From Pseudoalteromonas sp. 3D05 (lineage in GTDB: Bacteria > Pseudomonadota > Gammaproteobacteria > Enterobacterales > Alteromonadaceae), in contig NZ_PDUS01000002.1 of the NCBI RefSeq assembly GCF_002723455.1, forward strand, positions 259,406-323,405: 64,000 bases of DNA, written 5' to 3'. The position numbers and the translations under genes are program-made. Positions 23,200 to 32,371 of this stretch are shown here, piece after piece (position 1 is the first letter of the stretch; every line of letters begins with the position of its first letter). The notes under the pieces were generated by a model. That model saw only the letters and a list, made by a program, of their open reading frames with translations, ran no database searches and had not been told where the DNA came from.

Positions 23200-23565
23200 A
23201 TGAACACTTTAACAACTACACTTACTACGATTCTTTTAATCGGCGCGGCAACACTTGCATCTACTACAACTCAGGCGGCAGAATTTATTGCAGCAGATAA
23301 CACACCTGGTACTCAAGTTTGTATGGCTGTGGTAGCAAATAGACCGATTACACTTTCAACAACGATGCGTGACTTACGTATGAATAAAAATACAGCAGTC
23401 AATAAATTACGTTGTAATGATATGCAACTGGCTCAGTTTGCAGGTAAATATGGCTTTAATAAATCAGCTAAATTTTTAAATTTAGACTCTAGTACAAAAA
23501 CGAGCATTCAAGATTTAGCTAAAGTTAATGATGACACTATTTTGGTTGTTTCGGGCTCTAAATAG
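23200..23565 (+). CDS. DUF3718 secreted small protein
   Basis: A 121-residue product with a clear signal peptide (about residues 1-26, ending TQAA) followed by a short domain with two cysteines (VCMAVVANRP and KLRCNDMQLAQFAGKYG), matching the DUF3718 family found in Alteromonadales. It is predicted to be periplasmic or exported, and its function is unknown. Three consecutive ATG codons exist (23194, 23197, 23200); the GGAG at 23189-23192 best suits the third. A strong hairpin terminator follows. Confidence 0.8.
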   Translation: MNTLTTTLTTILLIGAATLASTTTQAAEFIAADNTPGTQVCMAVVANRPITLSTTMRDLRMNKNTAVNKLRCNDMQLAQFAGKYGFNKSAKFLNLDSSTKTSIQDLAKVNDDTILVVSGSK

Positions 23566-23587
23566 TTATGAATAGTGTTATTTATGT

Positions 23588-23622
23588 TTAAGCAGGCGAG
23601 TCGTTGGCCTGCTTAAGTTTTT
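23588..23622 (+). terminator. Terminator after the DUF3718 gene
   Basis: TTAAGCAGGC / GCCTGCTTAA stem with a nine-base loop followed by a T run. Confidence 0.85.
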
Positions 23623-23626
23623 CTCA

Positions 23627-24322
23627 CTATAAAATGGCAGCAATTAAACCAAATAAACCACCAAAAACTCCACCCCATACAACAAGCCAACCCAAGTGCT
23701 CACGTATCATGGTCTGAATAATATCTTTCACCATAGCAGGTGTCAGTTCATCAAGCCTATCATCCACCAGCCCTAACACTGTATTGTACAAAGCATCTGA
23801 AGACATCGTTTTTTGAGTGAGCTTTTCATTAACAAGTTGCTTAAACTCTGCAGTTTCGCTCATAGTTATCAAAGACGCTTTCATTTTAACTATAAATGAT
23901 TCGCGCATAGGTTCAACAGCTTGCGTGCCACCCAACATGGCAAGCATACTGCCAAACTGAGATTGCTCAATTACTTCAAGTAAACTATCAAAAGCAGGGT
24001 CTAGATTTACATCTTCAATAACCGGTTTTAAATCTATTTCTGGCTTCTTGCTTTGCAATAAATTGGCTATTTTTTCCTTGGAGAAAAACTCTGTTATAAC
24101 CAATTCTTTGATGGCTTCTTTAAAACGTCCAAACTTGACTTGTATAACCCCTGAACCATATAAAAAAGGGACTTTTTCAAACAGCATATGCACAGCAAGC
24201 AAATTTGTGAAAGCGCCAGAAAGCGCAAATAAGCCAATTGACAGCACAATAGCTTGATCTAAAAAATAACCAATCAACACCAATATCACTGCCGTTAAAT
24301 TTGTAAGCATACTTTTGTTCAT
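23627..24322 (-). CDS. DUF445-family membrane protein
   Basis: A 231-residue protein with a hydrophobic N-terminal hairpin (about residues 8-45, containing GAFTNLLAVHMLFEKVPFLYGSGVIQ) and a C-terminal hydrophobic segment (about 213-231, GWLVVWGGVFGGLFGLIAAIL-like). Between them lies a soluble alpha-helical region. The TNLLAVHMLFEKVPFLYGSGVI segment is the DUF445 signature. It is probably an inner-membrane protein with a large soluble domain. No function is established. It is monocistronic with a GGAG ribosome site. Confidence 0.8.
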   Translation of the reverse strand: MNKSMLTNLTAVILVLIGYFLDQAIVLSIGLFALSGAFTNLLAVHMLFEKVPFLYGSGVIQVKFGRFKEAIKELVITEFFSKEKIANLLQSKKPEIDLKPVIEDVNLDPAFDSLLEVIEQSQFGSMLAMLGGTQAVEPMRESFIVKMKASLITMSETAEFKQLVNEKLTQKTMSSDALYNTVLGLVDDRLDELTPAMVKDIIQTMIREHLGWLVVWGGVFGGLFGLIAAIL

Positions 24323-24445
24323 ATTCTCTCCAGGCGCTATAGCGTAGTCACTTAAAACTGGTTTATGAATTTTACATACAAGAGTTTGTTTATTTAACTA
24401 CTTTTTGCCATAGTTTAGTTATCTGTATAAAAGTTGAGCATTATT

Positions 24446-25306
24446 ATGTGGAATACCGTTAATGAGCAGATCAGCCAAGCAATGCACTTTGATTTTAAAC
24501 ACACCTACAAACGCCAGCTACAAAATACAAATGACATTAAATTGTATGAAATTAGCGACGGGATCCACCAATATTTAGTTAAAGTTGGTCACCATTCATA
24601 TTTAGAACATTTTGAATGCGAAGCACATAGCTTAAAATTGCTAACTCAAGAAAGCCTATTTATGGTGCCAGACTGTATCACGTTAGGCGCGAATATAGAG
24701 TTTTCATTTTTAGTACTTGAATGGCTTACATTTGATCAACAACCACATACCGATTGGCAAACAATGGGCAGTCACTTAGCCAGTCTTCATCACAAGCATC
24801 AACAAGTAATGTTTGGTTTTGATCACGATAATTTTTTAGGCTCTACTGTTCAACCTAATCGATGGCATAAAAAATGGGATGTATTTTTTGCAGAAGAGCG
24901 CATTGGTTGGCAACTGCAATTGCTCGAAGAAAAAGGCATCACTCTAACTGATAAAGAAAACTTAATTGGGTTAGTCAAAGATTTACTGCATAGCCATACA
25001 GTCCAGCCATCACTATTACATGGTAACTTTTGGCGCGGCAATATGGGTTTCATAAATACAATACCCAGTATTTTTGACCCCGCAAGTTATTATGGTGATC
25101 GGGAAGTAGATATAGCGATGAGTGAATTGTTCGCCCCACTACCCGACGATTTCTATCAAGCTTATGATCACCTGTACCCTTTAGCCACAGGCTATGAAAA
25201 ACGCAAACATATCTATCAATTGTATCCAATACTTAATAATGCAAATATTTTTGCAGGTCACTATCTAACTGAAGCAAAACAACAAATCGAACGGCTTATA
25301 AAATAA
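24446..25306 (+). CDS. Fructosamine-kinase-family protein with altered catalytic loop
   Basis: Homologue of E. coli YniA and of the fructosamine-3-kinase family, which phosphorylates ketosamines on glycated proteins. The 286-residue product aligns along its length: WKKWDVFFAEERIGWQLQLLEEKG-type centre, FDPASYYGDREVDIAMSELF, and YQLYPILNNANIFAGHYL. The catalytic loop reads HGNFWRGN (H192 to N199) where kinases have HGDLWSGN, so the general-base Asp is Asn194. The codon is AAC, one base change from GAC. The ATG at 24446 (MWNTV) matches the family start; a TTG four codons earlier is rejected. Confidence 0.88.
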   Translation: MWNTVNEQISQAMHFDFKHTYKRQLQNTNDIKLYEISDGIHQYLVKVGHHSYLEHFECEAHSLKLLTQESLFMVPDCITLGANIEFSFLVLEWLTFDQQPHTDWQTMGSHLASLHHKHQQVMFGFDHDNFLGSTVQPNRWHKKWDVFFAEERIGWQLQLLEEKGITLTDKENLIGLVKDLLHSHTVQPSLLHGNFWRGNMGFINTIPSIFDPASYYGDREVDIAMSELFAPLPDDFYQAYDHLYPLATGYEKRKHIYQLYPILNNANIFAGHYLTEAKQQIERLIK

Positions 25307-25455
25307 CAGCCATTTTATTGTAAAGGGAATGTCATAAACGGCTAATTGAGACTATATTTAAGATAGGATTTTTAAACAAGACACCACCACAAAAGCACTC
25401 CAGACGCGTTATAAAGACAAGAGCTGCTTTTGTTGATTTGAAGGTTGGAGTATTT

Positions 25456-25659
25456 ATGAAAAATCATCTATCACAACGAATTTGTTGCCCGCACTGTGGG
25501 CACCATATCCACGTAACCCTTGATGCCAGTGAAGGGGACCAAGATTACTTTGAAGACTGCAGCGCCTGTTGTAACCCTATTCATTTTAATATGCACATAG
25601 ATCACGCATACAACAAAATAGAGTTACATATTGACAGCGATAACGAGCAAGTATTTTAA
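25456..25659 (+). CDS. CPXCG-motif cysteine-rich zinc-ribbon protein
   Basis: A 67-residue protein with CCPHCG and, 33 residues on, CSACCNP, the two knuckles of a small zinc ribbon typical of the CPXCG family in gammaproteobacteria. The rest is acidic with an amphipathic C terminus. I choose the ATG at 25456, five bases after TTGGAG, instead of an upstream TTG. It converges with ribE, leaving a four-base overlap. The function is unknown. Confidence 0.8.
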   Translation: MKNHLSQRICCPHCGHHIHVTLDASEGDQDYFEDCSACCNPIHFNMHIDHAYNKIELHIDSDNEQVF

Positions 25660-26282
25660 AGAGCTTGTTTAGCTAAGTAATTTTCAACAGTATTAATAAT
25701 CGTGTACGTTTGTTGGTCTACTTCTATATTTAGGCGATCTTCAGCTTGAGCGTTACCAAGATTAGTTATTGCGAGGGTTTCGGGAATTAAATGAAGCCAA
25801 AAGCCAGTATCGTCTGTTTCTCCAACAGTTAAACTCGCTCCATTAATTGCTACGAACCCTTTATATAAAACGTATTTTTGCCATTCAGATGGTAATGTAA
25901 GCTTCATTTTACAATTGTCTTTGGTATGTATTATTTGCTCAATCACGGCGCAGCAGTGTATGTGGCCAGAAATAATATGCCCACCTAATTCTGCACCAAA
26001 AGTCATAGAACGTTCAAAATTAACTTCATCACCGTTTTTTAAACTTCCTAAATTTGTTAGTTTTAGTGTTTCATCAATTACATCAAAATAAACATGTGCT
26101 AATTGGTTTTCAGCCTGACTAAATTTAACCAGAGTTAAACAACAACCATTTATGGCAATGCTTGCACCAATTTCTAGCTTTTCAATATATTGTAAGTCTA
26201 TTGAGAGTGTTAAGCGCAATACACCTTCACGCTGCTCTGTAGATAAAACGCTTGCTTTGCTTTGTACTATTCCCGTGAACAT
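25656..26282 (-). CDS. ribE: Riboflavin synthase, alpha chain
   Basis: Dismutates two 6,7-dimethyl-8-ribityllumazine molecules into riboflavin and the pyrimidine precursor. The 208-residue protein begins with the invariant MFTGIVQ and contains two lumazine-binding repeats: GASIAINGCCLTLV with MTFGAELGGHIISGHIHC in the first, and GFVAINGASLTV with LIPETLAITNLG in the second. Divergent placement from a MATE exporter gene matches the E. coli ribC/mdtK arrangement. Confidence 0.96.
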   Translation of the reverse strand: MFTGIVQSKASVLSTEQREGVLRLTLSIDLQYIEKLEIGASIAINGCCLTLVKFSQAENQLAHVYFDVIDETLKLTNLGSLKNGDEVNFERSMTFGAELGGHIISGHIHCCAVIEQIIHTKDNCKMKLTLPSEWQKYVLYKGFVAINGASLTVGETDDTGFWLHLIPETLAITNLGNAQAEDRLNIEVDQQTYTIINTVENYLAKQAL

Positions 26283-26428
26283 ATGTTTAAATAACCTTAT
26301 GAGCCTACATTTCTATAGTTTATAGAATAGTTTATCACTTTAGGATCAGTGAATCATCGCTGTTAACTTTTATTCTGCTATAAATCAATTACACTAGCGT
26401 TCATTTATTTTTATTTTTTGCGCACTCT

Positions 26429-27781
26429 ATGAATTTTTGTAATTGGGAAGCTAAACGCCTTATTTCACTTGCGATCCCAGTATTTTTAGCTCAAGTAACA
26501 CTCGTTCTGATGTCTGTGGTTGACACCATTATGGCAGGTCAAGTGAGTCCGACCGATTTAGCAGCCTTATCAATTGCTACAGGTGTTTGGAATCCTGCAA
26601 TGCTTGCTCTACAAGGTATTCTACTCGCTTTAACGGGGATCATTGCGCAGTTCTCTGGTGCCAACGATAAAGCAAATATCAGCCATTATTTCCAGCAAGG
26701 GCTTTACCTCGCTATTTTATTAAGTGCTATTGGTTTTTCAATCGCTTTTTTTGCCGATATGATAATTCTAAGACTCAATACTAGCCAAGAAATTGCTGAT
26801 ATGGCTTTTGATTATATTCACTTTGTAAAGTGGGGGATTGTCGGTTTTTTAGTATTCAGTGTTTATAGAAATATCACTGAAGGTATGGGAATGACTAAGC
26901 CCGCTTTTTACATCAGTCTTATTGGCCTTGCAGTGAATGTACCCGCTAACTATATATTTATATATGGAAAATTAGGTATGCCTGCTTTAGGAGGAGCCGG
27001 TTGCGGAGTTGCAACTGCCCTTGTGTTTACAGCCATGGCAATTGTACAAGTAATATACTGCCAGTTTAGTAAAAAGATAGATGCGAAAGCTTTACTCGCT
27101 AATTTCAAAGCACCAAAGCCTTCAACAATGTGGGTCATCACTAAAGTGGGTATTCCTATCTCATTGGCCACCTTTTTTGAAGTTACTTTGTTTGCTTGTA
27201 TACCACTGTTTATTGCGCATCTTGGCGCCGTGGCTGTCGCCGGACACCAAATAGCAGCAAGTGTAACGACACTGTTATTTATGATGCCACTGAGCTTATC
27301 TATTGCCATTAGTATCCGCATAGGAAATTTATATGGTCAACATCACCTTAAGCAACTGAAAGAAGCTGTTTCAACCAGCTACATACTGGCAATAATGATT
27401 GCCCTATTACTTGCAACAATCACATTTTTTGGTCGTAACCTGATTAGTCAGCTTTATACGGACGATGCACAAGTAATAGCGTTAGCGACCTCTATTATGG
27501 TTTTAGCGTGCATCTATCAGCTTCCTGATGCGTTACAAGTGTCTGCAAACGGCATTTTACGAGGCTTAAAGCATACAACCCCTATTTCGTACATTACGTT
27601 TATTTCTTATTGGCTTATTGGGTTTGCTTTAGGTTATGTTTTAGCACGAACAGATTTAATAGTGCCAGCAATGGGGCCTCATGGTTTTTGGATAGGTATT
27701 ATTGTAGGCTTATCAGTAGCCGCTATACTTTTAATGTTAACAGTAACAAGACGATTTAAACGTGAACCATTCACTTCATAA
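26429..27781 (+). CDS. norM: MATE-family multidrug/Na+ antiporter (NorM/MdtK type)
   Basis: An inner-membrane exporter of about twelve transmembrane helices that uses a cation gradient to expel drugs and dyes. The 450-residue product shows the MATE segments AIPVFLAQVTLVLMSVVDTIMAG at the start, GMGMTKPAFYISLIGLAVNVPANY mid-protein, and VAVAGHQIAASVTTLLFMMPLSLS in the second half. Divergence from ribE supports orthology with mdtK/norM. It overlaps the following DUF3080 gene by about 20 bases, so the two are probably co-transcribed. Confidence 0.93.
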   Translation: MNFCNWEAKRLISLAIPVFLAQVTLVLMSVVDTIMAGQVSPTDLAALSIATGVWNPAMLALQGILLALTGIIAQFSGANDKANISHYFQQGLYLAILLSAIGFSIAFFADMIILRLNTSQEIADMAFDYIHFVKWGIVGFLVFSVYRNITEGMGMTKPAFYISLIGLAVNVPANYIFIYGKLGMPALGGAGCGVATALVFTAMAIVQVIYCQFSKKIDAKALLANFKAPKPSTMWVITKVGIPISLATFFEVTLFACIPLFIAHLGAVAVAGHQIAASVTTLLFMMPLSLSIAISIRIGNLYGQHHLKQLKEAVSTSYILAIMIALLLATITFFGRNLISQLYTDDAQVIALATSIMVLACIYQLPDALQVSANGILRGLKHTTPISYITFISYWLIGFALGYVLARTDLIVPAMGPHGFWIGIIVGLSVAAILLMLTVTRRFKREPFTS

Positions 27782-28826
27782 AAGATTGTACCAACAATAC
27801 AAACAGATTTTTTGTGCTACTAAGCTGTTTATATTTATTCTCCTGATACTAATGACGGGTTGCACTGAGCAACCCCGGGATATTCATCTAGAGTATCAAA
27901 AGCGCTTATCTCATACTGTAGATAAGCCATTAGTAAAAGCTGAAAAGCTAAGCAATATTCCTCAGACTGTGTTTTCGCTATTAAATGAAGACAAAATAAG
28001 TGTTGGTGTTTTGCAACTAGCACAACTTAATAAGTGCGCTTTAAGCACGCTAATCGCAGAACACAATTCTCAGCTTGGAAAACTCGCTACTCCTGCAAGT
28101 AGGCTGATTTATCAAATAGAGTTTATTAAAGCTGCACCTGCATGCTTAAAACTACTCGATGAAACATCAAATACATATCAACAAATTAGCGCTGCGTTAT
28201 TAGATAAAAAAACTTTATTAGCTCATCATTTCAAACATTTTCTATATAATGATGTGGAACTAAAAAAAACATGGCAGCTTACTCATTATGAATTGGACAC
28301 CAACTTTAATGGCTTAGTTGAAACAGAGCTTGCGCTTGAGCGTATAGCTACGATTAAGCAGCAAATAGATGTGGGTAACTATGAGAACATAAATACTCAG
28401 CACATTTATAAAAGTTTAGAGCAATTAAACCGTTTCAATTTTAATCAGGCATTAATAACAGCGAGTAGAAACCAAACTTATTTAAATGAGTTAGCAACTG
28501 ATTTTTTAGAAAGTAACATCGAGCTAAGCGCACTTTGCGATCCACTTAAAAACAAAAAACAAGCAAAGATAATCAGTAACATATTTAAAAAGTTTTATCT
28601 TGAACAACTACAGCCCTATCAGTCTCAGCTTACAGGAGCGCTTGAGCGATTAATGCCCTACTACCAAACGTTATGGGGCGGTAGCATTGATAATCAAGAT
28701 GCCTTAAGCAATTTGCTGTTAGATACAAGTACAAATAATTTACTCAACCGATTAAAAAAATCAGCTAAACACCATGTTGTTTGGTGGCAGGGTTTTTATA
28801 AACAGTGTGAAATCAGCCCAATATGA
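27762..28826 (+). CDS. DUF3080-family lipoprotein
   Basis: A 354-residue protein with an N-terminal hydrophobic segment and lipobox (LLILMTGC, Cys33), followed by a mostly helical domain including EYQKRLSHTVDKP, LAQLNKCALSTLIAEHNSQLGKLA and a C-terminal WWQGFYKQC. This matches DUF3080 of Vibrionales and Alteromonadales. It overlaps the end of the MATE gene. The start is uncertain because the hydrophobic segment begins some 20 residues in; a later start would shorten the leader. The function is unknown. Confidence 0.75.
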   Translation: MNHSLHKRLYQQYKQIFCATKLFIFILLILMTGCTEQPRDIHLEYQKRLSHTVDKPLVKAEKLSNIPQTVFSLLNEDKISVGVLQLAQLNKCALSTLIAEHNSQLGKLATPASRLIYQIEFIKAAPACLKLLDETSNTYQQISAALLDKKTLLAHHFKHFLYNDVELKKTWQLTHYELDTNFNGLVETELALERIATIKQQIDVGNYENINTQHIYKSLEQLNRFNFNQALITASRNQTYLNELATDFLESNIELSALCDPLKNKKQAKIISNIFKKFYLEQLQPYQSQLTGALERLMPYYQTLWGGSIDNQDALSNLLLDTSTNNLLNRLKKSAKHHVVWWQGFYKQCEISPI

Positions 28827-28866
28827 ATAAAAAAACGGCAAACAAACCAAAAATGAACAATCGAGC

Positions 28867-28895
28867 TTGATTCGCCCGTAAACACGCTATATATT
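28867..28895 (+). promoter_or_regulatory. Promoter of the tRNA-Val genes
   Basis: TTGATT (28867-28872), a 17-base spacer, and TATATT (28890-28895), followed by a GC-rich discriminator (GCTCCCG) typical of stringently controlled stable-RNA promoters. It lies 50 bases before the first tRNA. Confidence 0.6.
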
Positions 28896-28944
28896 AGCTC
28901 CCGTTGTTAAGTATTAAGTACTTAACAATACTTAAATTTATGAT

Positions 28945-29021
<77 letters not shown>

Positions 29022-29067
29022 AATTTATTACTCCCGGTGATAAATCTAATTTAATTATTCATATTGT

Positions 29068-29144
<77 letters not shown>

Positions 29145-29189
29145 ACCTATTACTCCCATTGATATTTCTAGTTTAAATATACTTAATGT

Positions 29190-29275
29190 AAGCCCGTAAC
29201 TCAGTTTCTTAGAGCGCTACCTACTCTTTATCCCCCGCGCCAGCATCGGTGGTTAAAATTAATTCAGTTGTACCA
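29190..29275 (+). pseudogene. Degenerate tRNA-Val copy 3
   Basis: An 86-nt relative of the adjacent tRNAs. The D-arm region (CTCAG, TTAGAGCGCTACCT), GGTGG and the terminal GTACCA remain. The anticodon arm is replaced by a sequence nine bases longer, and the T loop lacks TTC. It cannot fold as a normal tRNA. Confidence 0.75.
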
Positions 29276-29321
29276 AATTTATTATCCCCGAAGATGAATC
29301 TAATTTAAGTATTCATATTGT

Positions 29322-29407
29322 AAGCCCGTAGCTCAGTTTCTTAGAGCGCCACCTACTCTTTATGCCCCGCGCCAACATCGGTGGTTTACATACACTCGGT
29401 CGTACCC
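29322..29407 (+). pseudogene. Degenerate tRNA-Val copy 4
   Basis: An 86-nt sequence about 86 percent identical to copy 3 (12 differences by eye) with the same replaced anticodon arm. It keeps GCTC / GAGC and CGGTCGTACC, so it is slightly closer to the intact tRNA at its ends. It was probably duplicated together with its spacer. Confidence 0.75.
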
Positions 29408-29565
29408 GTTCTAATATACTTTGTTGTTCTTTAGCTTAAATTATACCTTTGTGTTTCACTCATACTTTTCAAACAAAAATAAGCAAACTTACGCGAGAAC
29501 TTGTTATAAGCCGATTTCAGTCTAAAATTTAAATAGTGAGTTGATAGTTAAAATTAAGGGTTAAA

Positions 29566-30456
29566 GTGATAAAAAGCTTATGGTGTTTACTTTTATTTTC
29601 CAGCTTTACTTATGCATCCCCCCCAGCGATTAGTTTCATACAAGATAATGAGCTCATAACTGTAAAGGGACAACAAACCGATTATGGATATGGATACAAT
29701 TTAGATGCCGATGAGGTGCTTAGGTTAGTAACCTTAAACTGGCCACCCTATATTGACGAATCTCTGTGTGATTTTGGCTGGGTTTTTCAAGTTACTGTTG
29801 AAATGCTTATCTCACAAGGATATGGCGTAGATGTTGAGTTTTACCCTTGGGCACGTGCAGTAAGAGAAGCAGAGTTAGGTAAAGCTGATATTTTATTCCC
29901 AGAATATTTTATTGATGATTCAGCTAAATCTGATAACGTACCAAATAAAACACGTAATGAAGTACTGGCTTTATCTGCACCAATTCCCGGTGGGGATCTA
30001 TCTCTTATTACGCTAAAAGATAACAACATCCAGTATGACGGCTCACTCAATTCGATTAAAAACGAAGTCATAGGCGTTGTTAGAGCCTATAAAAACACTA
30101 TTGAACTAGATAAATTCATTGATAACAATCAAATTGCAACGATTGTCGTAAATAATGAATTTCAACTCGCTAGATTATTATTAAGTAAACGAGTTACCTT
30201 GATTGTGGCTGATCTTGACTCACTGCTAGCCAGTGTTGACAAATCACCTATGTCTGCCAATCAAAAACAAATTATTAACAGCTCGTTAGTAGCCTTAAAG
30301 CCCAGCTTAGAATACAAATATTTGCATTACTCCGTTAGTAAGAAAAAAGCAAACTGGAGGTCAATATTACAAGCTATAGATTCAAAAATTGAAACTATGA
30401 ATAAAGAAAGAACATTTGAGCAACAAATAAAAGAATCAAGTAGAAGATGTAAGTAG
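29566..30456 (+). CDS. Periplasmic solute-binding protein (SBP family 3-like)
   Basis: A 296-residue protein with a short signal peptide (residues 1-17, ending TYA). The mature part has VTLNWPPYIDE, GWVFQVTVEMLISQGYGVDVEFYPWARAVREAELGKADILFPEY, and a second lobe with EVIGVVRAYKN, the usual layout of amino-acid-type ABC binding proteins or of two-component sensor input proteins. No permease or ATPase gene is adjacent, so it may serve a remote transporter or act in sensing. The start is GTG at 29566, six bases after AAGGG. The ligand is unknown. Confidence 0.75.
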   Translation: MIKSLWCLLLFSSFTYASPPAISFIQDNELITVKGQQTDYGYGYNLDADEVLRLVTLNWPPYIDESLCDFGWVFQVTVEMLISQGYGVDVEFYPWARAVREAELGKADILFPEYFIDDSAKSDNVPNKTRNEVLALSAPIPGGDLSLITLKDNNIQYDGSLNSIKNEVIGVVRAYKNTIELDKFIDNNQIATIVVNNEFQLARLLLSKRVTLIVADLDSLLASVDKSPMSANQKQIINSSLVALKPSLEYKYLHYSVSKKKANWRSILQAIDSKIETMNKERTFEQQIKESSRRCK

Positions 30457-30490
30457 ATCACTTAATAACTTAAGTGATCTACTTGTTATA

Positions 30491-32362
30491 TTAAAATAAA
30501 GATTCAAAAGTACCATCAGGGAATAAAATGCCAGGGGCCCCTCTTACTGCGGTAACATCAGCAATTTGCGTGTCACCAAAGTAAAGTCCACCACTAAAAT
30601 TACGCCCTTTTTGCTTAATATCAAGCCATCGGCCGTGTTGCCCTTTTATAACGGCATTGGTATTTTCACCTACCTGACGAATAGCAATATCTAATGGCTG
30701 TTGGTCTAGCGTAACAAATATGTTTGCATTGTTAAGCTCATCCAATTTATTCATATCTCCAGCATAGGCCATTTTAAACCCAGGCGCACCATTTAGAGGC
30801 ATATCTAGCAGTAAAGAAAATGCAATATTTGCCGTCTCTTCGTTTATAAAAGGTGTTTTTTCAATTGCTTGAAAAGTAATTCCTGTCGTTTGAATATCTG
30901 AAGAAATTACACCTTCAAAATCAAAACCTGATATGACAGTCAACAATTCCTCAAATGGACTAACAAACCTATCAATATTAGCTGTAAGCTTACCTTGTAC
31001 TTGGCTCCCCTCTTTCTCAAGCATCATTGTAGTTGCCACTTTTGCAATGCCAGTTACTTCATCTTGATTAAAATTAAAGGGGTCATCAGTTCCATCGAAA
31101 TCTAAAGTTAACTCAGAAACGTCAACGGTAAGCTCTGTCATGCCTCGGGTCACCTTAGCACTTACTTCACCATTGATTTGATTACCTAATACGCTGCTTA
31201 TTTGCCACTTTGGAACATTAATATCTATTTGTACTTGGTGATCATCATATTCACCCGATATTTGCCATGTGAAAGGAGACTCTGCATAAATAACATCTAA
31301 TTTACCAATCTTGTATATGCCAGATTCTGTATTGGAGGCGGGTGAGAAATTTGATAAAACATCAAACATGGCATTCGTAAAAGCCAACACTGTTTGTTGC
31401 GAATCATCATTTAGTAATGTCTCAGCCTGCGTTAACTTTTGCGTTAGTTCATCACTATACTTTTGCTCTTGAAGCCTAATTACAGCAAGTGCGTCTCGTA
31501 CATCATCCAATAACTGGCGTGAGTCCAGCGCAGGTACTGTTTGCTCTGTGTCTTTTAAGCCTTCTGCGTTTGCCAGTGAAAAAATGCGTTGCTTTACTTG
31601 ACCCGCAACCGTTTGTACTAGTTGGTTGCCTTTTACATTCAGTAAGTTTTCAGCTAAATATTGTTGCGCATACCGCTCATAAGCCTCTATGCTCACTTTA
31701 AATCCAGTAATTTCCTCAATTTGCGGATTTTCTGAATTGAGTTGTGCTTCAATCTCCTTAGCCTTTTGAAGAACCGCGCCGAATGTTAAGGCGTTTGTCA
31801 GTACCTCGGCTTCTAAATTATCATTTAATTGGCTATGTGTAAGATGAAAGAACTCAGTTGCACTCAAACTTGCTAAGGTAAGGTCTAAGTTTTCGGCATT
31901 GCTTAGTGCACTTACCGGTGAAAGATAGACATTGTTATTTCCCGGTGCGGCTAAAAATTTAGCAGCATAATCCAAAGGTATATCCATCATTTCTTGATAA
32001 TCAAGTCGTCGGTTACCATTTTTATCATTTGGATTATCACGACCTGTTCTGCCACACCCATCAAAACTTGGGCACGGAATTGATGTAGAGTCTGATATAA
32101 ACTCAACCTGATGAAATTCCAGGCTCGTTAAATCCAGAGTTACTGAGTTGATATCATCAACCTGCAGCGTTGTTACTTGTGCTGTTTGCTCGTTTTTAAT
32201 TTTTAATGTACCAGCTGGGCTCTGCCAAGGAGCAATATAAAAACTAACCTTAGACGTTGTTTGAGGTAATGACATAGCATCTGTTGAAGCAGCATCATCA
32301 GATGAACTACCACACCCTACAAGCACTGACAGCAAGCACATAGGAATTATTTTTTTTATCAT
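30491..32362 (-). CDS. Large lipoprotein with CxSFxGCG and EF-hand-like motifs
   Basis: A 623-residue protein with lipobox LVGC (Cys17). The N-terminal part has CPSFDGCG (97-104), then DKNGNRRLDYQE (113-124), which fits a calcium-binding EF-hand loop at positions 1, 3, 5, 9 and 12. A helical middle (about 150-330) is followed by a beta-rich C-terminal half with alternating polar and hydrophobic strands. It is last in a three-gene minus-strand operon, nine bases after the beta-barrel gene. It shares the N-terminal motif with the 1023-residue lipoprotein. No known family was recognised. Location is probably the outer membrane. Confidence 0.75.
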   Translation of the reverse strand: MIKKIIPMCLLSVLVGCGSSSDDAASTDAMSLPQTTSKVSFYIAPWQSPAGTLKIKNEQTAQVTTLQVDDINSVTLDLTSLEFHQVEFISDSTSIPCPSFDGCGRTGRDNPNDKNGNRRLDYQEMMDIPLDYAAKFLAAPGNNNVYLSPVSALSNAENLDLTLASLSATEFFHLTHSQLNDNLEAEVLTNALTFGAVLQKAKEIEAQLNSENPQIEEITGFKVSIEAYERYAQQYLAENLLNVKGNQLVQTVAGQVKQRIFSLANAEGLKDTEQTVPALDSRQLLDDVRDALAVIRLQEQKYSDELTQKLTQAETLLNDDSQQTVLAFTNAMFDVLSNFSPASNTESGIYKIGKLDVIYAESPFTWQISGEYDDHQVQIDINVPKWQISSVLGNQINGEVSAKVTRGMTELTVDVSELTLDFDGTDDPFNFNQDEVTGIAKVATTMMLEKEGSQVQGKLTANIDRFVSPFEELLTVISGFDFEGVISSDIQTTGITFQAIEKTPFINEETANIAFSLLLDMPLNGAPGFKMAYAGDMNKLDELNNANIFVTLDQQPLDIAIRQVGENTNAVIKGQHGRWLDIKQKGRNFSGGLYFGDTQIADVTAVRGAPGILFPDGTFESLF

Positions 32363-32371
32363 ACTCGCCTC

